From assembly GCF_014192575.1 (NCBI RefSeq), contig NZ_JACHYC010000005.1:434001-498000 (forward strand): a DNA stretch of 64,000 nucleotides. The letters are read 5' to 3'. The DNA is from Variovorax sp. Sphag1AA. GTDB taxonomy: Bacteria; Pseudomonadota; Gammaproteobacteria; Burkholderiales; Burkholderiaceae_C. The notes beneath the pieces are model-generated. The model made no database searches, was not told where the DNA came from, and saw nothing but the letters and a program-made list of their open reading frames with translations. A program made the position numbers and the translations under genes. Positions 52,570 to 61,006 of this stretch are shown here, piece after piece (position 1 is the first letter of the stretch; each line of letters begins with the position of its first letter).

Positions 52570-53727
52570 TCAGGTCAGCGATTCCGCGGCAACCGGGCGA
52601 ACACGCCGCGCCTGCGCGTTCGTGCGCAAGGGGCGCAGGTACTCATGCAATGCCAGTGCGGCAGCGCCGACGGCGGGTGTCCATGCGCCATAGCGCGGCG
52701 AGCGGATGACCGGCGGCGCGAGGCCTGCGCTCTCCGCATAGCTCGCAACCGTATCGATCGCCCCGCGAAGGAACTCCGGATGGGCTTCGCACGATTTGCC
52801 ACCCACGACGATCGCGCGCGGCTCGAAAGTCACCCAGAGGTTCTGCAGCAGCAAGCCCAAGTAGCGCGCGGCGCGGCGAACGTCGCCGCCCGGCTGCTCC
52901 AGCACGCGCGAACTGATGAAGGCTTCGGCACAACCCAGCCGGCCGCACGAGCAACGCGGCCCGTCGATCTGCAGCACCGAATGGCCGATCTCGCCCGCCA
53001 TGCCCTGCGCACCGATGAACACCCGGTCGTTGAGCACGATGCCCGCGCCGACGCCGACGTCGCAGCTCACGAAGATCAGTGGGTCTTCGCCCTCGCCGTC
53101 GGAGAACTCGAACTCGCCGAGCACCGCCGCATCGGCATCGTTCTGCAGATGCAACGCCACGCCCGGCACGCCTTCACGCTTGAGGGCGTGCGCGAGCGGC
53201 GGCAGCAGGTCGACGTCGCGCCAGCCGAGGTTGGGCGCGAAGCGCACCACGCCGGTCGCGTCGTGCACCGCACCCGGCACGCCGACGCCGATGCTCGACA
53301 GTCGAAGCCCTGACGCAAGCAGATGGCGATGCGCCGCCGCGACCATGCGCGCCACTTGCGCGCACACGGCGGGCGGCCGGTGGTCCTCATGCGGCTGCGC
53401 ATCGGAATGGAGCACATCGCCCTGCAGCGACACGCACACGACGCGCACGATCTCGACGTTGATTTCCACGCCGATCAACGCACGCACGCCGACGTTGAGG
53501 TGCAGCGGCGTCGACGGCCGCCCCATGCCCTCGGTGACCGAAGCCCCGGCCTCATCGAGCCAGCCGTCGTCGAGCAGTTCGCGCACCAGCAGGCTCACGG
53601 TGGATTTGGTGAGGCCACTTTCCGCCGCCAGCCGCGCGCGCGAAAGACCGGGCTGCGCGCGGACCAGACGCAGCAGGACGCTGCGGTTGATGCGCTTCAC
53701 CAGTTGCTGGTCGCCCTTGGTCTTCAT
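52570..53727 (-). CDS. xylR: ROK-family transcriptional repressor, XylR-like
   Basis: 385 residues from the ATG at 53727. A winged helix-turn-helix at about 15-75 (GLSRARLAAESGLTKSTVSL) precedes the ROK sugar-kinase-like domain with G-V-G-V-P-G-A-V and the zinc motif C-S-C-G-R-L-G-C-A-E. It should sense the sugar imported by the genes upstream and repress them. A TTAGTT...AACTAA palindrome upstream of xylF fits the known ROK-XylR operator type. It is the last gene of the xyl set, 8 nt after the ATPase. Confidence 0.83.
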   Translation of the reverse strand: MKTKGDQQLVKRINRSVLLRLVRAQPGLSRARLAAESGLTKSTVSLLVRELLDDGWLDEAGASVTEGMGRPSTPLHLNVGVRALIGVEINVEIVRVVCVSLQGDVLHSDAQPHEDHRPPAVCAQVARMVAAAHRHLLASGLRLSSIGVGVPGAVHDATGVVRFAPNLGWRDVDLLPPLAHALKREGVPGVALHLQNDADAAVLGEFEFSDGEGEDPLIFVSCDVGVGAGIVLNDRVFIGAQGMAGEIGHSVLQIDGPRCSCGRLGCAEAFISSRVLEQPGGDVRRAARYLGLLLQNLWVTFEPRAIVVGGKSCEAHPEFLRGAIDTVASYAESAGLAPPVIRSPRYGAWTPAVGAAALALHEYLRPLRTNAQARRVRPVAAESLT

Positions 53728-53734
53728 GCCGCCT

Positions 53735-54502
53735 TCACGTCGCGTGTTCGGCCTGCGCCTTGCCCTCGGGACGCTTGCCCGCAATGATCATCCCCAGCAC
53801 TTCGTCCTCGGTGACGTCCGCGGTGCGGTAGGTACCGACCAGCTTGCCGTTCTTCATCACCGCGAGCCGGTCGCTGAGGCCAAACACATCGGGCATGTCG
53901 TGCGTGATCAGGAAGATGCCGACGCCGTCGGCCTTGAGCTGCTTGACCAGTGCGCCGACCATCGCCGTCTCTTCGGGGCCGAGTGCGGCGCAGGGCTCGT
54001 CCATGATCAGGATGCGCGCATTGAAGTACAGCGCACGCGAGATCGCGACCACCTGCCGCTGCCCGCCCGACAGCCGCCGCACCGGCACTCGGATGTTGGT
54101 GAAGTTCTTGTTGAGGCGCTGGAAGACCTTGCGCGCCTGCCCTTCCATGAAGTGGTCGTCGAGCGTGCGCCAGGGCGTGAGCTTCTCGCGGCCAAGGAAG
54201 AGGTTCGCGACCGAATCGAGGTTGTCCGCGAGCGCGAGCGTCTGGTAGATGGTCTCGATGCCCTGCGCCTGCGCCTCAGATGGCGTCCGGATGCTGACCT
54301 TCTCGCCCGCGATCAGCGTGTCGCCTGAGTCGATGGGGTACGCACCCGCGAGCATCTTCATCAGCGTGGACTTGCCCGCGCCGTTGTGCCCGAGCAGCGC
54401 GACCACCTCGCCGGGGTAGAGATTGACACTGACATCGTCCACCGCCTTCACACCACCGAAGGCCTTGCGGATGTTGCGCAGTTCGACGAGCGGCGCGCTC
54501 AT
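53735..54502 (-). CDS. xylG: Sugar ABC transporter ATP-binding protein, single-domain XylG-like
   Basis: 255 residues from the ATG at 54502, overlapping the permease stop by 4 nt. Walker A GHNGAGKST at 38-46, signature LSGGQRQ, Walker B ILIMDEP and the switch His in LITHDMPDV. Monosaccharide ATPases such as E. coli XylG have two tandem ABC modules of about 500 residues; this one has a single module and must act as a homodimer. It is a normal variant in several proteobacteria. It powers the xylose importer with the permease and binding protein encoded upstream. Confidence 0.88.
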   Translation of the reverse strand: MSAPLVELRNIRKAFGGVKAVDDVSVNLYPGEVVALLGHNGAGKSTLMKMLAGAYPIDSGDTLIAGEKVSIRTPSEAQAQGIETIYQTLALADNLDSVANLFLGREKLTPWRTLDDHFMEGQARKVFQRLNKNFTNIRVPVRRLSGGQRQVVAISRALYFNARILIMDEPCAALGPEETAMVGALVKQLKADGVGIFLITHDMPDVFGLSDRLAVMKNGKLVGTYRTADVTEDEVLGMIIAGKRPEGKAQAEHAT

Positions 54503-55689
54503 GACGTTTCTCCGAAGCGTTTGCGATAGAGGACATCGAAGACAACAGCCACGATCAGCACCTGCCCGATGATGACCATGCGCTTGCCGATCGGCACGTC
54601 GAGCAGCAGCATGCCGCTGTCGAGCGACTGCATGATCAGCGCGCCGAGCACCGAGCCGAGGATCGACCCGCTGCCGCCCGCGAGCGCGGTGCCGCCGATC
54701 ACGGCTGCGGCGATCACGTAGAGCTCCATGCCGGTGCCGAGCGAATTGGTGCCCGCGTTGAGCCGCGCGATGGAGACGATGGCCGCGATGGTCACCAGCA
54801 CAGCAAGCAGCGCGAAGAGCATCAGCGTGACACGCTTGACCGGAATGCCCACCAGCGCGGCCGCATCCGGATTGCCCCCCATCGCGAACACATAGCGACC
54901 GAAGCGCGTGCGGTGCACGATGAAGGACAACGTGACGGCGACCGCCGCCCAGATCAGCACAGGGATCGGCATGCCTTGCGGCTCCGTCTTCGAGGCGATC
55001 TGGTAGCTGTTCATGACCGCCGCGAAGCCGAACACGATCACGACCGGCACCGCGGTGAGCATCAGTTCCATCCACAGCGGCTCCACTGGCATTTCGTGCC
55101 GCTGTCGCGCGCGCCGCTTCTGCAGCGTGCGGGCAACGAGCACGATGGAAACCAGCCCGGCGAGAACCCAACTCGCGGTGGTGCCGATGCCGCCGTCATA
55201 GCCACCACCGAGGCGCTGGAAGAACTCGTCATTCACCGGCTGCGTCTTGCCGTCCGCCACCAGGAAGGCCGCGCCGCGAAACGACATCAGGCCACCCAGC
55301 GTGACGACGAACGACGGCACGCCGAGCACCGCCGTGAGCCCGCCCTGGTAGAGCGACACCAGCAGCGCCACCGCGAGCCCCGCGAGGCTCGCGGCGGGCC
55401 ACGACCAGCCGGACGTGTATTGCAGATAGGCCACCAGCACGCCGACGAAGCCCATCACCGAGCCCACGGAGAGGTCGATGTGGCGGGCCACGATGATCAG
55501 CACCATCACCGTCGAGACGATGCCGACCACCGCGGTCTGCTGCGCGATGTTGTAGAGGTTTTCGGGCGACAGGAACACGCCGCCCGACATGACGTGGAAC
55601 ACGACTGCCATCACCACCAGCAGCACGCCCATGAGCAGCAGCCGGAGGTCGACGCCGGTTCGGCGCCAGAGAGAAAGAGACGATGTCAT
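54499..55689 (-). CDS. xylH: Sugar ABC transporter permease, XylH-like
   Basis: 396 residues with about ten membrane helices. RbsC/XylH pattern: IDLSVGSVMGFVGVLVAYLQ near residue 70, GGLMSFRGAAFL in the middle, FAMGGNPDAAALVGIPV (ATPase-coupling loop), and ALAGGSGSILGSVLGALIM near the end. It forms the membrane channel of the importer. The 120-nt gap to xylF carries a family A element. Confidence 0.9.
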   Translation of the reverse strand: MTSSLSLWRRTGVDLRLLLMGVLLVVMAVVFHVMSGGVFLSPENLYNIAQQTAVVGIVSTVMVLIIVARHIDLSVGSVMGFVGVLVAYLQYTSGWSWPAASLAGLAVALLVSLYQGGLTAVLGVPSFVVTLGGLMSFRGAAFLVADGKTQPVNDEFFQRLGGGYDGGIGTTASWVLAGLVSIVLVARTLQKRRARQRHEMPVEPLWMELMLTAVPVVIVFGFAAVMNSYQIASKTEPQGMPIPVLIWAAVAVTLSFIVHRTRFGRYVFAMGGNPDAAALVGIPVKRVTLMLFALLAVLVTIAAIVSIARLNAGTNSLGTGMELYVIAAAVIGGTALAGGSGSILGSVLGALIMQSLDSGMLLLDVPIGKRMVIIGQVLIVAVVFDVLYRKRFGETS

Positions 55690-55712
55690 GGTGGTGCGAT
55701 CTCAAATGCGGG

Positions 55713-55804
55713 AAACACCGCGGAACCGGCTTTGCCGGGCCGCTGGTGTTGCCCCCTACAAGGGGGTTGGCGAAGCGACACGAAGTGCGCGGAGCCTGGG
55801 GGTG
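55713..55804 (+). repeat. Family A post-stop hairpin element, copy 3 (between xylF and xylH)
   Basis: Starts AAACACCGCGGAACCGGC, passes the CCCCCTACAAGGGGG stem and ends AGCCTGGGGGTG, 4 nt from the xylF stop on the minus strand. Same post-stop position and orientation as the other copies. Being inside the operon it could hold the binding protein at a higher level than the permease. Confidence 0.75.
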
Positions 55805-55808
55805 TGCC

Positions 55809-56831
55809 TCACTTGCAGGCTGCAGGGGCCTTGTCGGCCGGGACGCCCTTGCAGAGCTCGTCCTTCTTGATCCAGCCGGCCTTCACGACCACGTCGAGGT
55901 TGTCGCGCGTGATCGGCACCGGCGTCAGGAGACGCGACGACAGCGGGATCTTCTTCTCGCCGGCGCTCCATTCGGCGGCCTTCTCGACCGGCTTGCCCTG
56001 CACCAGTGCGACGGCTGCCGAGGCGGCTTCGCGGCCGAGCTCACGGGAATCCTTCCACACGGTCACGGTCTGCGTGCCGAGCGCGACGCGATTGAGCGCC
56101 GCGAAGTCCGCGTCCTGGCCCGACACCGGAATGCCGCGAATGCCCTTGGCAGTGAGCGCCGCAACCGCGCCGCCCGCAGTGCCGTCGTTGGCCGCCACCA
56201 CCGCATCGACCTTGTTGCCGACCTTGGTGAGGATCTGCTCCATGTTCTTCTGTGCGACTTCGGGCTTCCAGCCTTCGGTGTATTCGTCGCCGACGATCTT
56301 GATGTCGCCCTTCTTCACCGCGTCGGCAATCACTTCCTGCTGGCCTGCGCGCAGGAAGTTGGCGTTCGGGTCGGTCGGCGAGCCCTTGATCATCACGTAG
56401 TTGCCCTTGGGCTGAACCTTGTAGACCGCGCGCGCCTGCATGCGGCCGACCTCGACGTTGTCGAAGGTGATGTAGAACACCCCGGGCGCTTCGATCAGCC
56501 GGTCATAGGCCACCACCGGCACCTTCTGCTTGAGCGCCTTGTTGACGGCGGGGAGGATCGCATCCTTGTCCATCGCAAGCACGATCAGCGCCTTGGCGCC
56601 CTTCGACATCAGACCGTCGATGTCGGCCAGCTGCTTTTCGGGCGATCCGCCGGCGTCTGCGCTGATGTACTTCGCGCCCAGCTTCTCGAGCTGCGCCTTG
56701 ATCGCGGCCTCGTCGGTCTTCCAGCGCTCTTCCTGGAAGTTGGACCAGCTCACGCCCACCACAGTCTGGGCGCAGGCCCCGATGGCGGTCAGTCCGAAGG
56801 CGAGTGAGGTCAGGGTACGGGCGAGCTTCAT
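55809..56831 (-). CDS. xylF: D-xylose-type ABC transporter substrate-binding protein
   Basis: 340 residues from the ATG at 56831, signal peptide cleaved after GACAQ (22). The type I binding fold closely follows XylF: V-G-V-S-W-S-N-F-Q-E-E-R-W-K-T-D, V-V-A-Y-D-R-L-I, Y-I-T-F-D-N-V-E-V-G, VVAANDGTAGGAVAALTAKG and SGQDADFAAL are the expected ligand-binding segments. It delivers xylose (or a similar pentose) to the permease. First gene of the set; its promoter region carries the XylR-type palindrome. Confidence 0.92.
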   Translation of the reverse strand: MKLARTLTSLAFGLTAIGACAQTVVGVSWSNFQEERWKTDEAAIKAQLEKLGAKYISADAGGSPEKQLADIDGLMSKGAKALIVLAMDKDAILPAVNKALKQKVPVVAYDRLIEAPGVFYITFDNVEVGRMQARAVYKVQPKGNYVMIKGSPTDPNANFLRAGQQEVIADAVKKGDIKIVGDEYTEGWKPEVAQKNMEQILTKVGNKVDAVVAANDGTAGGAVAALTAKGIRGIPVSGQDADFAALNRVALGTQTVTVWKDSRELGREAASAAVALVQGKPVEKAAEWSAGEKKIPLSSRLLTPVPITRDNLDVVVKAGWIKKDELCKGVPADKAPAACK

Positions 56832-56872
56832 GCGGGTCTCCAGGCTTGTGATTGATTGGTGTGGCTCGAAAC

Positions 56873-56893
56873 TTAGTTCGAGGGCCGAACTAA
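56873..56893. promoter_or_regulatory. XylR (ROK)-type operator
   Basis: TTAGTTCG and CGAACTAA are perfect 8-bp arms separated by 5 nt, 42 nt upstream of the xylF start. ROK-type XylR operators have TTAGTT...AACTAA ends, and the ROK repressor gene ends this operon, so the match is meaningful. Confidence 0.75.
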
Positions 56894-57018
56894 CTATCGC
56901 AGGCACTCGCCACGAGTGGCATCGGGACTATCCCTGCGGGTAAATGCGCTACACGCTGGTTGGTCACGGTCGATACGATTTCCGCCAAAACACACGCCCT
57001 GCGCGGGCTGGAGACGAT

Positions 57019-58035
57019 ATGGAGACTGCAATTCAGGCGGCGGAGCGCACTGCGCTCTACCGCACGATGGTGCGAATCCGCGCCTTCGAGAACGCGGCCG
57101 AGGCCGCCAGCCAGGGCGGCGTAAGTGCCTACGGCCAGCAGGCGGCCGGCGCCGCGAAGGTGCGCGGGCCACTGCATCTCTCGACGGGACAGGAAGCGGT
57201 GCCGGCCGGCGTCTGCGCGCATCTCACGCCGGCCGACTACCTCACGTCCACGCACCGCGGCCACGGCCATACGCTGGCGAAGGGCGCCGATCTCGTGCGC
57301 ATGATGTGCGAGCTGTTCGGCAAGGCGACCGGCTTCAATGGCGGCAAGGGCGGCTCGATGCATATCGCCGATTTCTCGGTGGGCATGCTGGGTGCGAACG
57401 GCGTGGTCGCCGCGGGTCTGCCGATCGCGGTCGGCGCGGCGCATGCGCAAAAGCTGCTGAAGAAGGATGCGATCACCGTCTGCTTCTTCGGCGACGGCGC
57501 GATCAATCGCGGGCCGTTCCTCGAATCGCTCAACTGGGCGCGCGTGTACGGGTTGCCGGTGCTGTTCGTCTGCGAAGACAACCGCTGGAGCGCCACCACC
57601 GCAAGCGGCCCGATGACCGCGGGCGACGGCGCTTCGGCACGCGCGCAGGCGATGGACATCGCATCCACGCAGGTCGACGGCAACGATGTCTTCGCGGTGC
57701 ATGCTGCGGCGGGCAGGCTGATCGCGGAAGTGCGCGCCGGAAGCGGGCCGCGCCTGCTGCATGCGCTCACCTATCGCGTGAAAGGGCATGTCTCGGTGGA
57801 CCCCGCGGCCTACCGTGATCCTGCCGAGCTGGCCGCCGCGCTGGAAACCGATCCGATCGCACACGCACGCGCGCTGCTCGCGGCAGACGTCGATACATCC
57901 GTGCTCGATGCGATCGAGAACGCGGCACACGACGAAGTCGAAGCCGCACTCGCCGCTGCCGATGCCGCGCCATGGCCCGACGCCAGCGCCGCGTTCAGCG
58001 ACGTTCAAAGCACGGGGGAAGGCCAGTGGAGATGA
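57019..58035 (+). CDS. 2-oxoacid/acetoin dehydrogenase E1 component, alpha subunit
   Basis: 338 residues from the ATG at 57019 with GGAGAC before it. E1-alpha features are in order: V-R-G-P-L-H-L-S-T-G-Q-E-A, THRGHGHTLAKG, the thiamine-diphosphate motif G158-D-G160 ending in N188 (GDGAINRG ... CEDNRW), and Y-R-V-K-G-H-V-S. It decarboxylates a 2-oxo acid or cleaves acetoin with the beta subunit. The start of the beta gene overlaps its stop (ATGA). No E2 or E3 gene follows, so the acyl acceptor must be encoded elsewhere. Confidence 0.9.
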   Translation: METAIQAAERTALYRTMVRIRAFENAAEAASQGGVSAYGQQAAGAAKVRGPLHLSTGQEAVPAGVCAHLTPADYLTSTHRGHGHTLAKGADLVRMMCELFGKATGFNGGKGGSMHIADFSVGMLGANGVVAAGLPIAVGAAHAQKLLKKDAITVCFFGDGAINRGPFLESLNWARVYGLPVLFVCEDNRWSATTASGPMTAGDGASARAQAMDIASTQVDGNDVFAVHAAAGRLIAEVRAGSGPRLLHALTYRVKGHVSVDPAAYRDPAELAAALETDPIAHARALLAADVDTSVLDAIENAAHDEVEAALAAADAAPWPDASAAFSDVQSTGEGQWR

Positions 58036-58988
58036 TCGAACTCAGCTATTCGGAAGCCGCCATGCTCGCGGTGCGGCATGAAATGGAAGCCGATGCGCGC
58101 GTCGTCGTGCTCGGCGAGGACGTCGGGCGCGGCGGCATCTTCGGCCAGTACAAGGGCCTGCAGGAGACGTTCGGCAGCGAGCGCGTGATCGACACGCCGA
58201 TTTCCGAAGCCGCGATCATGGGCGCGGGCGTGGGCATGGCACTCGCGGGGCTGCGGCCGGTGGTCGAGATGCGGGTGGTCGACTTCGCGCTCTGCGGCAT
58301 GGACGAGCTCGTGAACCAGGCAGCGAAGAACCGCTTCATGTTCGGCGGCCAGGGCCGTGTGCCGCTCGTCGCGCGAATGCCCGGCGGCATCTGGGATGCA
58401 TCGGCCGCGCAGCACTCGCAGTCGCTGGAGGCGTGGTTCGCACACCTCCCCGGCGTGGTGGTGGTGTGCCCCTCGACGCCGCAGGACAACTATTCGCTGA
58501 TGCGCGCCGCGCTGCGCTGCGGCGATCCGGTCGTCTACATCGAGCACAAGACGCTGTGGGGCGCGCGCGGGCTGGTGGATCCGTCGCTGGAGATTCCGCT
58601 CGGAAAGTCGGCTCACGTGAGACGCGGCAACGCGCTAACCATGGTGAGCTGGAGCCGGCAGATGCACGCTTGCATCGCCGCGTGCGATGCGCTTGCAGCC
58701 GAGGGGATCGATGTGGACCTGATCGACCTGCGCACGCTCTGGCCGTGGGACCGCGAGGCGGTGCTTGCATCCTGCGAACGCACGGGACGGCTGCTCGTGG
58801 TGCACGAGGCAGTACAGGCCGCCGGCTTCGGCGCGGAGATTGCCGCGACGGCGGCGGAAGCGACCGGCTGCCGCGTGGCACGCCTCGGCGCGCCACGCAT
58901 CCCCGTCGGCTACGCGCCTGTGCTCGAAGCGCAGTCGCGCGTGAGCGCGGAACAGATCGCGCAAGCTGCCCGTACGCTGCGGGGTTGA
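58032..58988 (+). CDS. 2-oxoacid/acetoin dehydrogenase E1 component, beta subunit
   Basis: 318 residues from the ATG at 58032 that overlaps the alpha stop (a GTG at 58026 is possible). E1-beta features: V-V-V-L-G-E-D-V-G-R-G-G-I-F, IDTPISEAAIMGAGVGMALA, D-E-L-V-N-Q-A-A-K, then QHSQSLEAWFAHLPG, and I-D-L-R-T-L-W-P-W-D near residue 235. It forms the alpha2-beta2 heterotetramer with the preceding product. The MarR gene begins 2 nt after its stop. Confidence 0.9.
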   Translation: MIELSYSEAAMLAVRHEMEADARVVVLGEDVGRGGIFGQYKGLQETFGSERVIDTPISEAAIMGAGVGMALAGLRPVVEMRVVDFALCGMDELVNQAAKNRFMFGGQGRVPLVARMPGGIWDASAAQHSQSLEAWFAHLPGVVVVCPSTPQDNYSLMRAALRCGDPVVYIEHKTLWGARGLVDPSLEIPLGKSAHVRRGNALTMVSWSRQMHACIAACDALAAEGIDVDLIDLRTLWPWDREAVLASCERTGRLLVVHEAVQAAGFGAEIAATAAEATGCRVARLGAPRIPVGYAPVLEAQSRVSAEQIAQAARTLRG

Positions 58989-58990
58989 AC

Positions 58991-59458
58991 ATGACGGCGC
59001 CGATGGCGGATCCGGCCGATTTGCCGAACTCGGTCTTCTTCAAGCTGGTGCGCGTCGTCAACCTGACGGCACGGCCGTTTCAACAGCGGGTCGGGCGACA
59101 GCATCAGCTCACGCTCAACGAATGGCGCGCGATGGCGGTGCTGGGCGCGCGACCGGGCCTCACCGCCACGCAGGTCGCGGATCTCACCGGCCTCGACAAG
59201 ATGGCGGTGAGCCGCGCACTGGGCGGTTTGCAGCGCCACAAGCGGCTGCACCGGCACGAGGACCCGACCGATCTGCGGCGTACGCGGCTGTACCTGAGCA
59301 GCATCGGCAAGACGCTCTTCGCGACCGTCAGCGCGCAGGCGCGAGAGCGCGAGGCCGAACTCTTCGCAGGCGTGGCGCCGGACGAACTGGACCAGCTCGA
59401 CGCAATCCTCGACAAGTTGATCGAATCGGTGACGGGCAACGCGGCCCCTTCGGCCTGA
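58991..59458 (+). CDS. MarR family transcriptional regulator
   Basis: 155 residues. The winged helix is centred on TATQVADLTGLDKMAVSRAL followed by L-G-G-L-Q-R-H-K-R-L and the wing (DPTDLRRTRLYLSSIG). N- and C-terminal helices form the dimer interface. It starts 2 nt after the E1-beta stop, so it is transcribed with the dehydrogenase genes and may autoregulate them. A small dyad (CACTCG-CCA-CGAGTG, 56904-56918) lies upstream of the operon, but it has not been linked to this protein. Confidence 0.88.
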   Translation: MTAPMADPADLPNSVFFKLVRVVNLTARPFQQRVGRQHQLTLNEWRAMAVLGARPGLTATQVADLTGLDKMAVSRALGGLQRHKRLHRHEDPTDLRRTRLYLSSIGKTLFATVSAQAREREAELFAGVAPDELDQLDAILDKLIESVTGNAAPSA

Positions 59459-59545
59459 GCCGGTTCGGTGACCGGGGTTTTCACCCGCGACGCGAGGGTG
59501 CTTCCCCTGTAAAAAACCCGCATTCGAAACCACACAGGGAACCCG

Positions 59546-60562
59546 ATGCCTCAATCCTTTCCGCTGCGCCGCCGCACTGCGCTGAATCTCGCTGCACTGG
59601 CTGCGTTCACCCTCGTCGCGGGCTCGGCGGCCGCACAGTCCACATGGCCGACCAAGCCGGTGCGCATCGTGGTGCCGTTTGCACCCGGCGGCACCACCGA
59701 CATCCTCGCGCGCGCAGTCGCACCCGAGTTGTCGAAGGCCTTCGGCCAGCAGTTCATCGTCGACAACCGGGCCGGAGCGGGCGGCAACGTCGGCGCGGAA
59801 ATCGTCGCGCGCTCGCCGAACGACGGCTACACCCTGCTCATGGGCACGGTGGGCACGCATGGCATCAACCGCGCGCTCTACCCCAAGCTGCCGTACGACC
59901 CGATCAAGGACTTCGCGCCGATCACGCTCGTCGCCGCGGTGCCGAACGTGATGGAGATGAACGTCGACAAGGCGAAGGCTCTGGGCATCAACAACGTGGC
60001 CGACTTCATCAAATACGCGAAGGCCAACCCCGGCAAGCTCAACATGGCGTCGAGCGGCAGCGGCACCTCGATCCATCTGGCTGGGGAGCTGTTCAAGACC
60101 ATGACCGGCAGTTACATGACGCACATCCCGTACCGCGGCTCCGGCCCGGCGCTCATGGATATGGTGGCCGGCAATGCCGACGTGATGTTCGACAACCTGC
60201 CCTCGTCGATGCAGCAGATCAAGGGCGGCAAGCTCAAGGCCCTTGCCGTCACCAGCTCGAAGCGCTCCCCGGCCCTGCCCGACGTGCCAACCGTCGAAGA
60301 AGTGGGCGGCCCGCTGCTGAAGGGCTACGAAGCCAGCTCATGGTTCGGCCTGCTCGCACCCGCCGGCACCTCCCCGGACATCATCAACCGCATCCAGCAC
60401 GAAGTCGCCAAGTCGCTGTCGACCCCGGCGATCAAGGAAAAGATGGAAGCCCAGGGCGCGATCCCGAGCGGCAACACCCCCGCAGAGTTCGCCAAGCTCA
60501 TCGACAGCGAACACGAAAAGTGGGCGAAGGTCGTGAAGGCTTCCGGCGCGAAAGTGGACTGA
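59546..60562 (+). CDS. Bug-family tripartite tricarboxylate receptor protein
   Basis: 338 residues with an Arg-rich signal peptide (LRRRTALNLAALAAF), cleaved after AAAQ. The twin Arg resembles a Tat signal but lacks the full consensus. Bug motifs: V-R-I-V-V-P-F-A-P-G-G-T-T-D, D-N-R-A-G-A-G-G, M-A-S-S-G-S-G-T-S, I-P-Y-R-G-S-G-P-A and L-P-D-V-P-T-V-E. Third such receptor in the window and again without TctA or TctB. It follows the E1/MarR genes by 87 nt, so its ligand could be a substrate of that pathway. Confidence 0.92.
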   Translation: MPQSFPLRRRTALNLAALAAFTLVAGSAAAQSTWPTKPVRIVVPFAPGGTTDILARAVAPELSKAFGQQFIVDNRAGAGGNVGAEIVARSPNDGYTLLMGTVGTHGINRALYPKLPYDPIKDFAPITLVAAVPNVMEMNVDKAKALGINNVADFIKYAKANPGKLNMASSGSGTSIHLAGELFKTMTGSYMTHIPYRGSGPALMDMVAGNADVMFDNLPSSMQQIKGGKLKALAVTSSKRSPALPDVPTVEEVGGPLLKGYEASSWFGLLAPAGTSPDIINRIQHEVAKSLSTPAIKEKMEAQGAIPSGNTPAEFAKLIDSEHEKWAKVVKASGAKVD

Positions 60563-60574
60563 CGGAAAAGCCAG

Positions 60575-60661
60575 AAACACCGCGGAACCGGCTTAGCCGG
60601 GCCGCGGGTGTTGCCCCCGGTAGGGGGTGCAGAGCTACACGAAGTGAGCGAGGCTGGGGGC
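60575..60661 (+). repeat. Family A post-stop hairpin element, copy 4
   Basis: Starts AAACACCGCGGAACCGGC, has the CCCCCGGTAGGGGG stem and ends GCGAGGCTGGGGGC, about 7 nt from the stop of the minus-strand DUF1840 gene. It occupies the gap between two convergent genes. The first 20 bases are nearly identical to copy 3. Confidence 0.75.
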
Positions 60662-60668
60662 GAGTCAG

Positions 60669-60992
60669 TTAAACCTCCCAGGTGACATCCTTCTTGTCGG
60701 CCAAAGAGTCCTTGAGCATGTGAAGCAGTGGCGCGCCGCGCTGGCGGATGCCGATGTGGTGCTTCTCGGCCTCGTTGTCATGCCCTTCGACCGCGTAGTG
60801 GTCGTCGTTGTGGACATTCATCGCATCGCGCTGCATGGCAGCCTCGAGGGCCGCGATGGCCGCGGGCATCTGGTCGACGGTGATGACACCCTTGGGCGCA
60901 GGCGCCTTGCCGATGATGTCGAACATCTGGCGCGCGTGGACTTCGAGCATCACGAAGGGTGGCGTCGCCCGGGAGTTGAATCGATACAGCAT
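60669..60992 (-). CDS. DUF1840 family protein
   Basis: 107 residues, cytoplasmic, acidic and His-rich. The DUF1840 pattern is clear: MLYRFNSRATPPFVMLEVHA, then F-D-I-I-G-K-A-P-A-P-K-G-V-I and M-P-A-A-I-A-A-L-E-A-A. The C-terminal half is charged and ends with L-L-H-M-L-K-D. The function of the family, which is common in Burkholderiales, is unknown. It starts 14 nt after the cyclopropane synthase stop on the same strand and is probably co-transcribed with it. Confidence 0.85.
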   Translation of the reverse strand: MLYRFNSRATPPFVMLEVHARQMFDIIGKAPAPKGVITVDQMPAAIAALEAAMQRDAMNVHNDDHYAVEGHDNEAEKHHIGIRQRGAPLLHMLKDSLADKKDVTWEV

Positions 60993-61006
60993 GGTGCCTC
61001 TCTCTC

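Noticed and set aside
56904..56918. CACTCG-CCA-CGAGTG dyad as MarR operator
   Set aside because: Only 6-bp arms and no matching second site; listed with the MarR gene but not called as an operator.
59459..59545. CACCC...GGGTG hairpin followed by A-run before the third Bug gene as a terminator
   Set aside because: Arms are only 5 bp and the following run is A rather than T on the coding strand; too weak to call.
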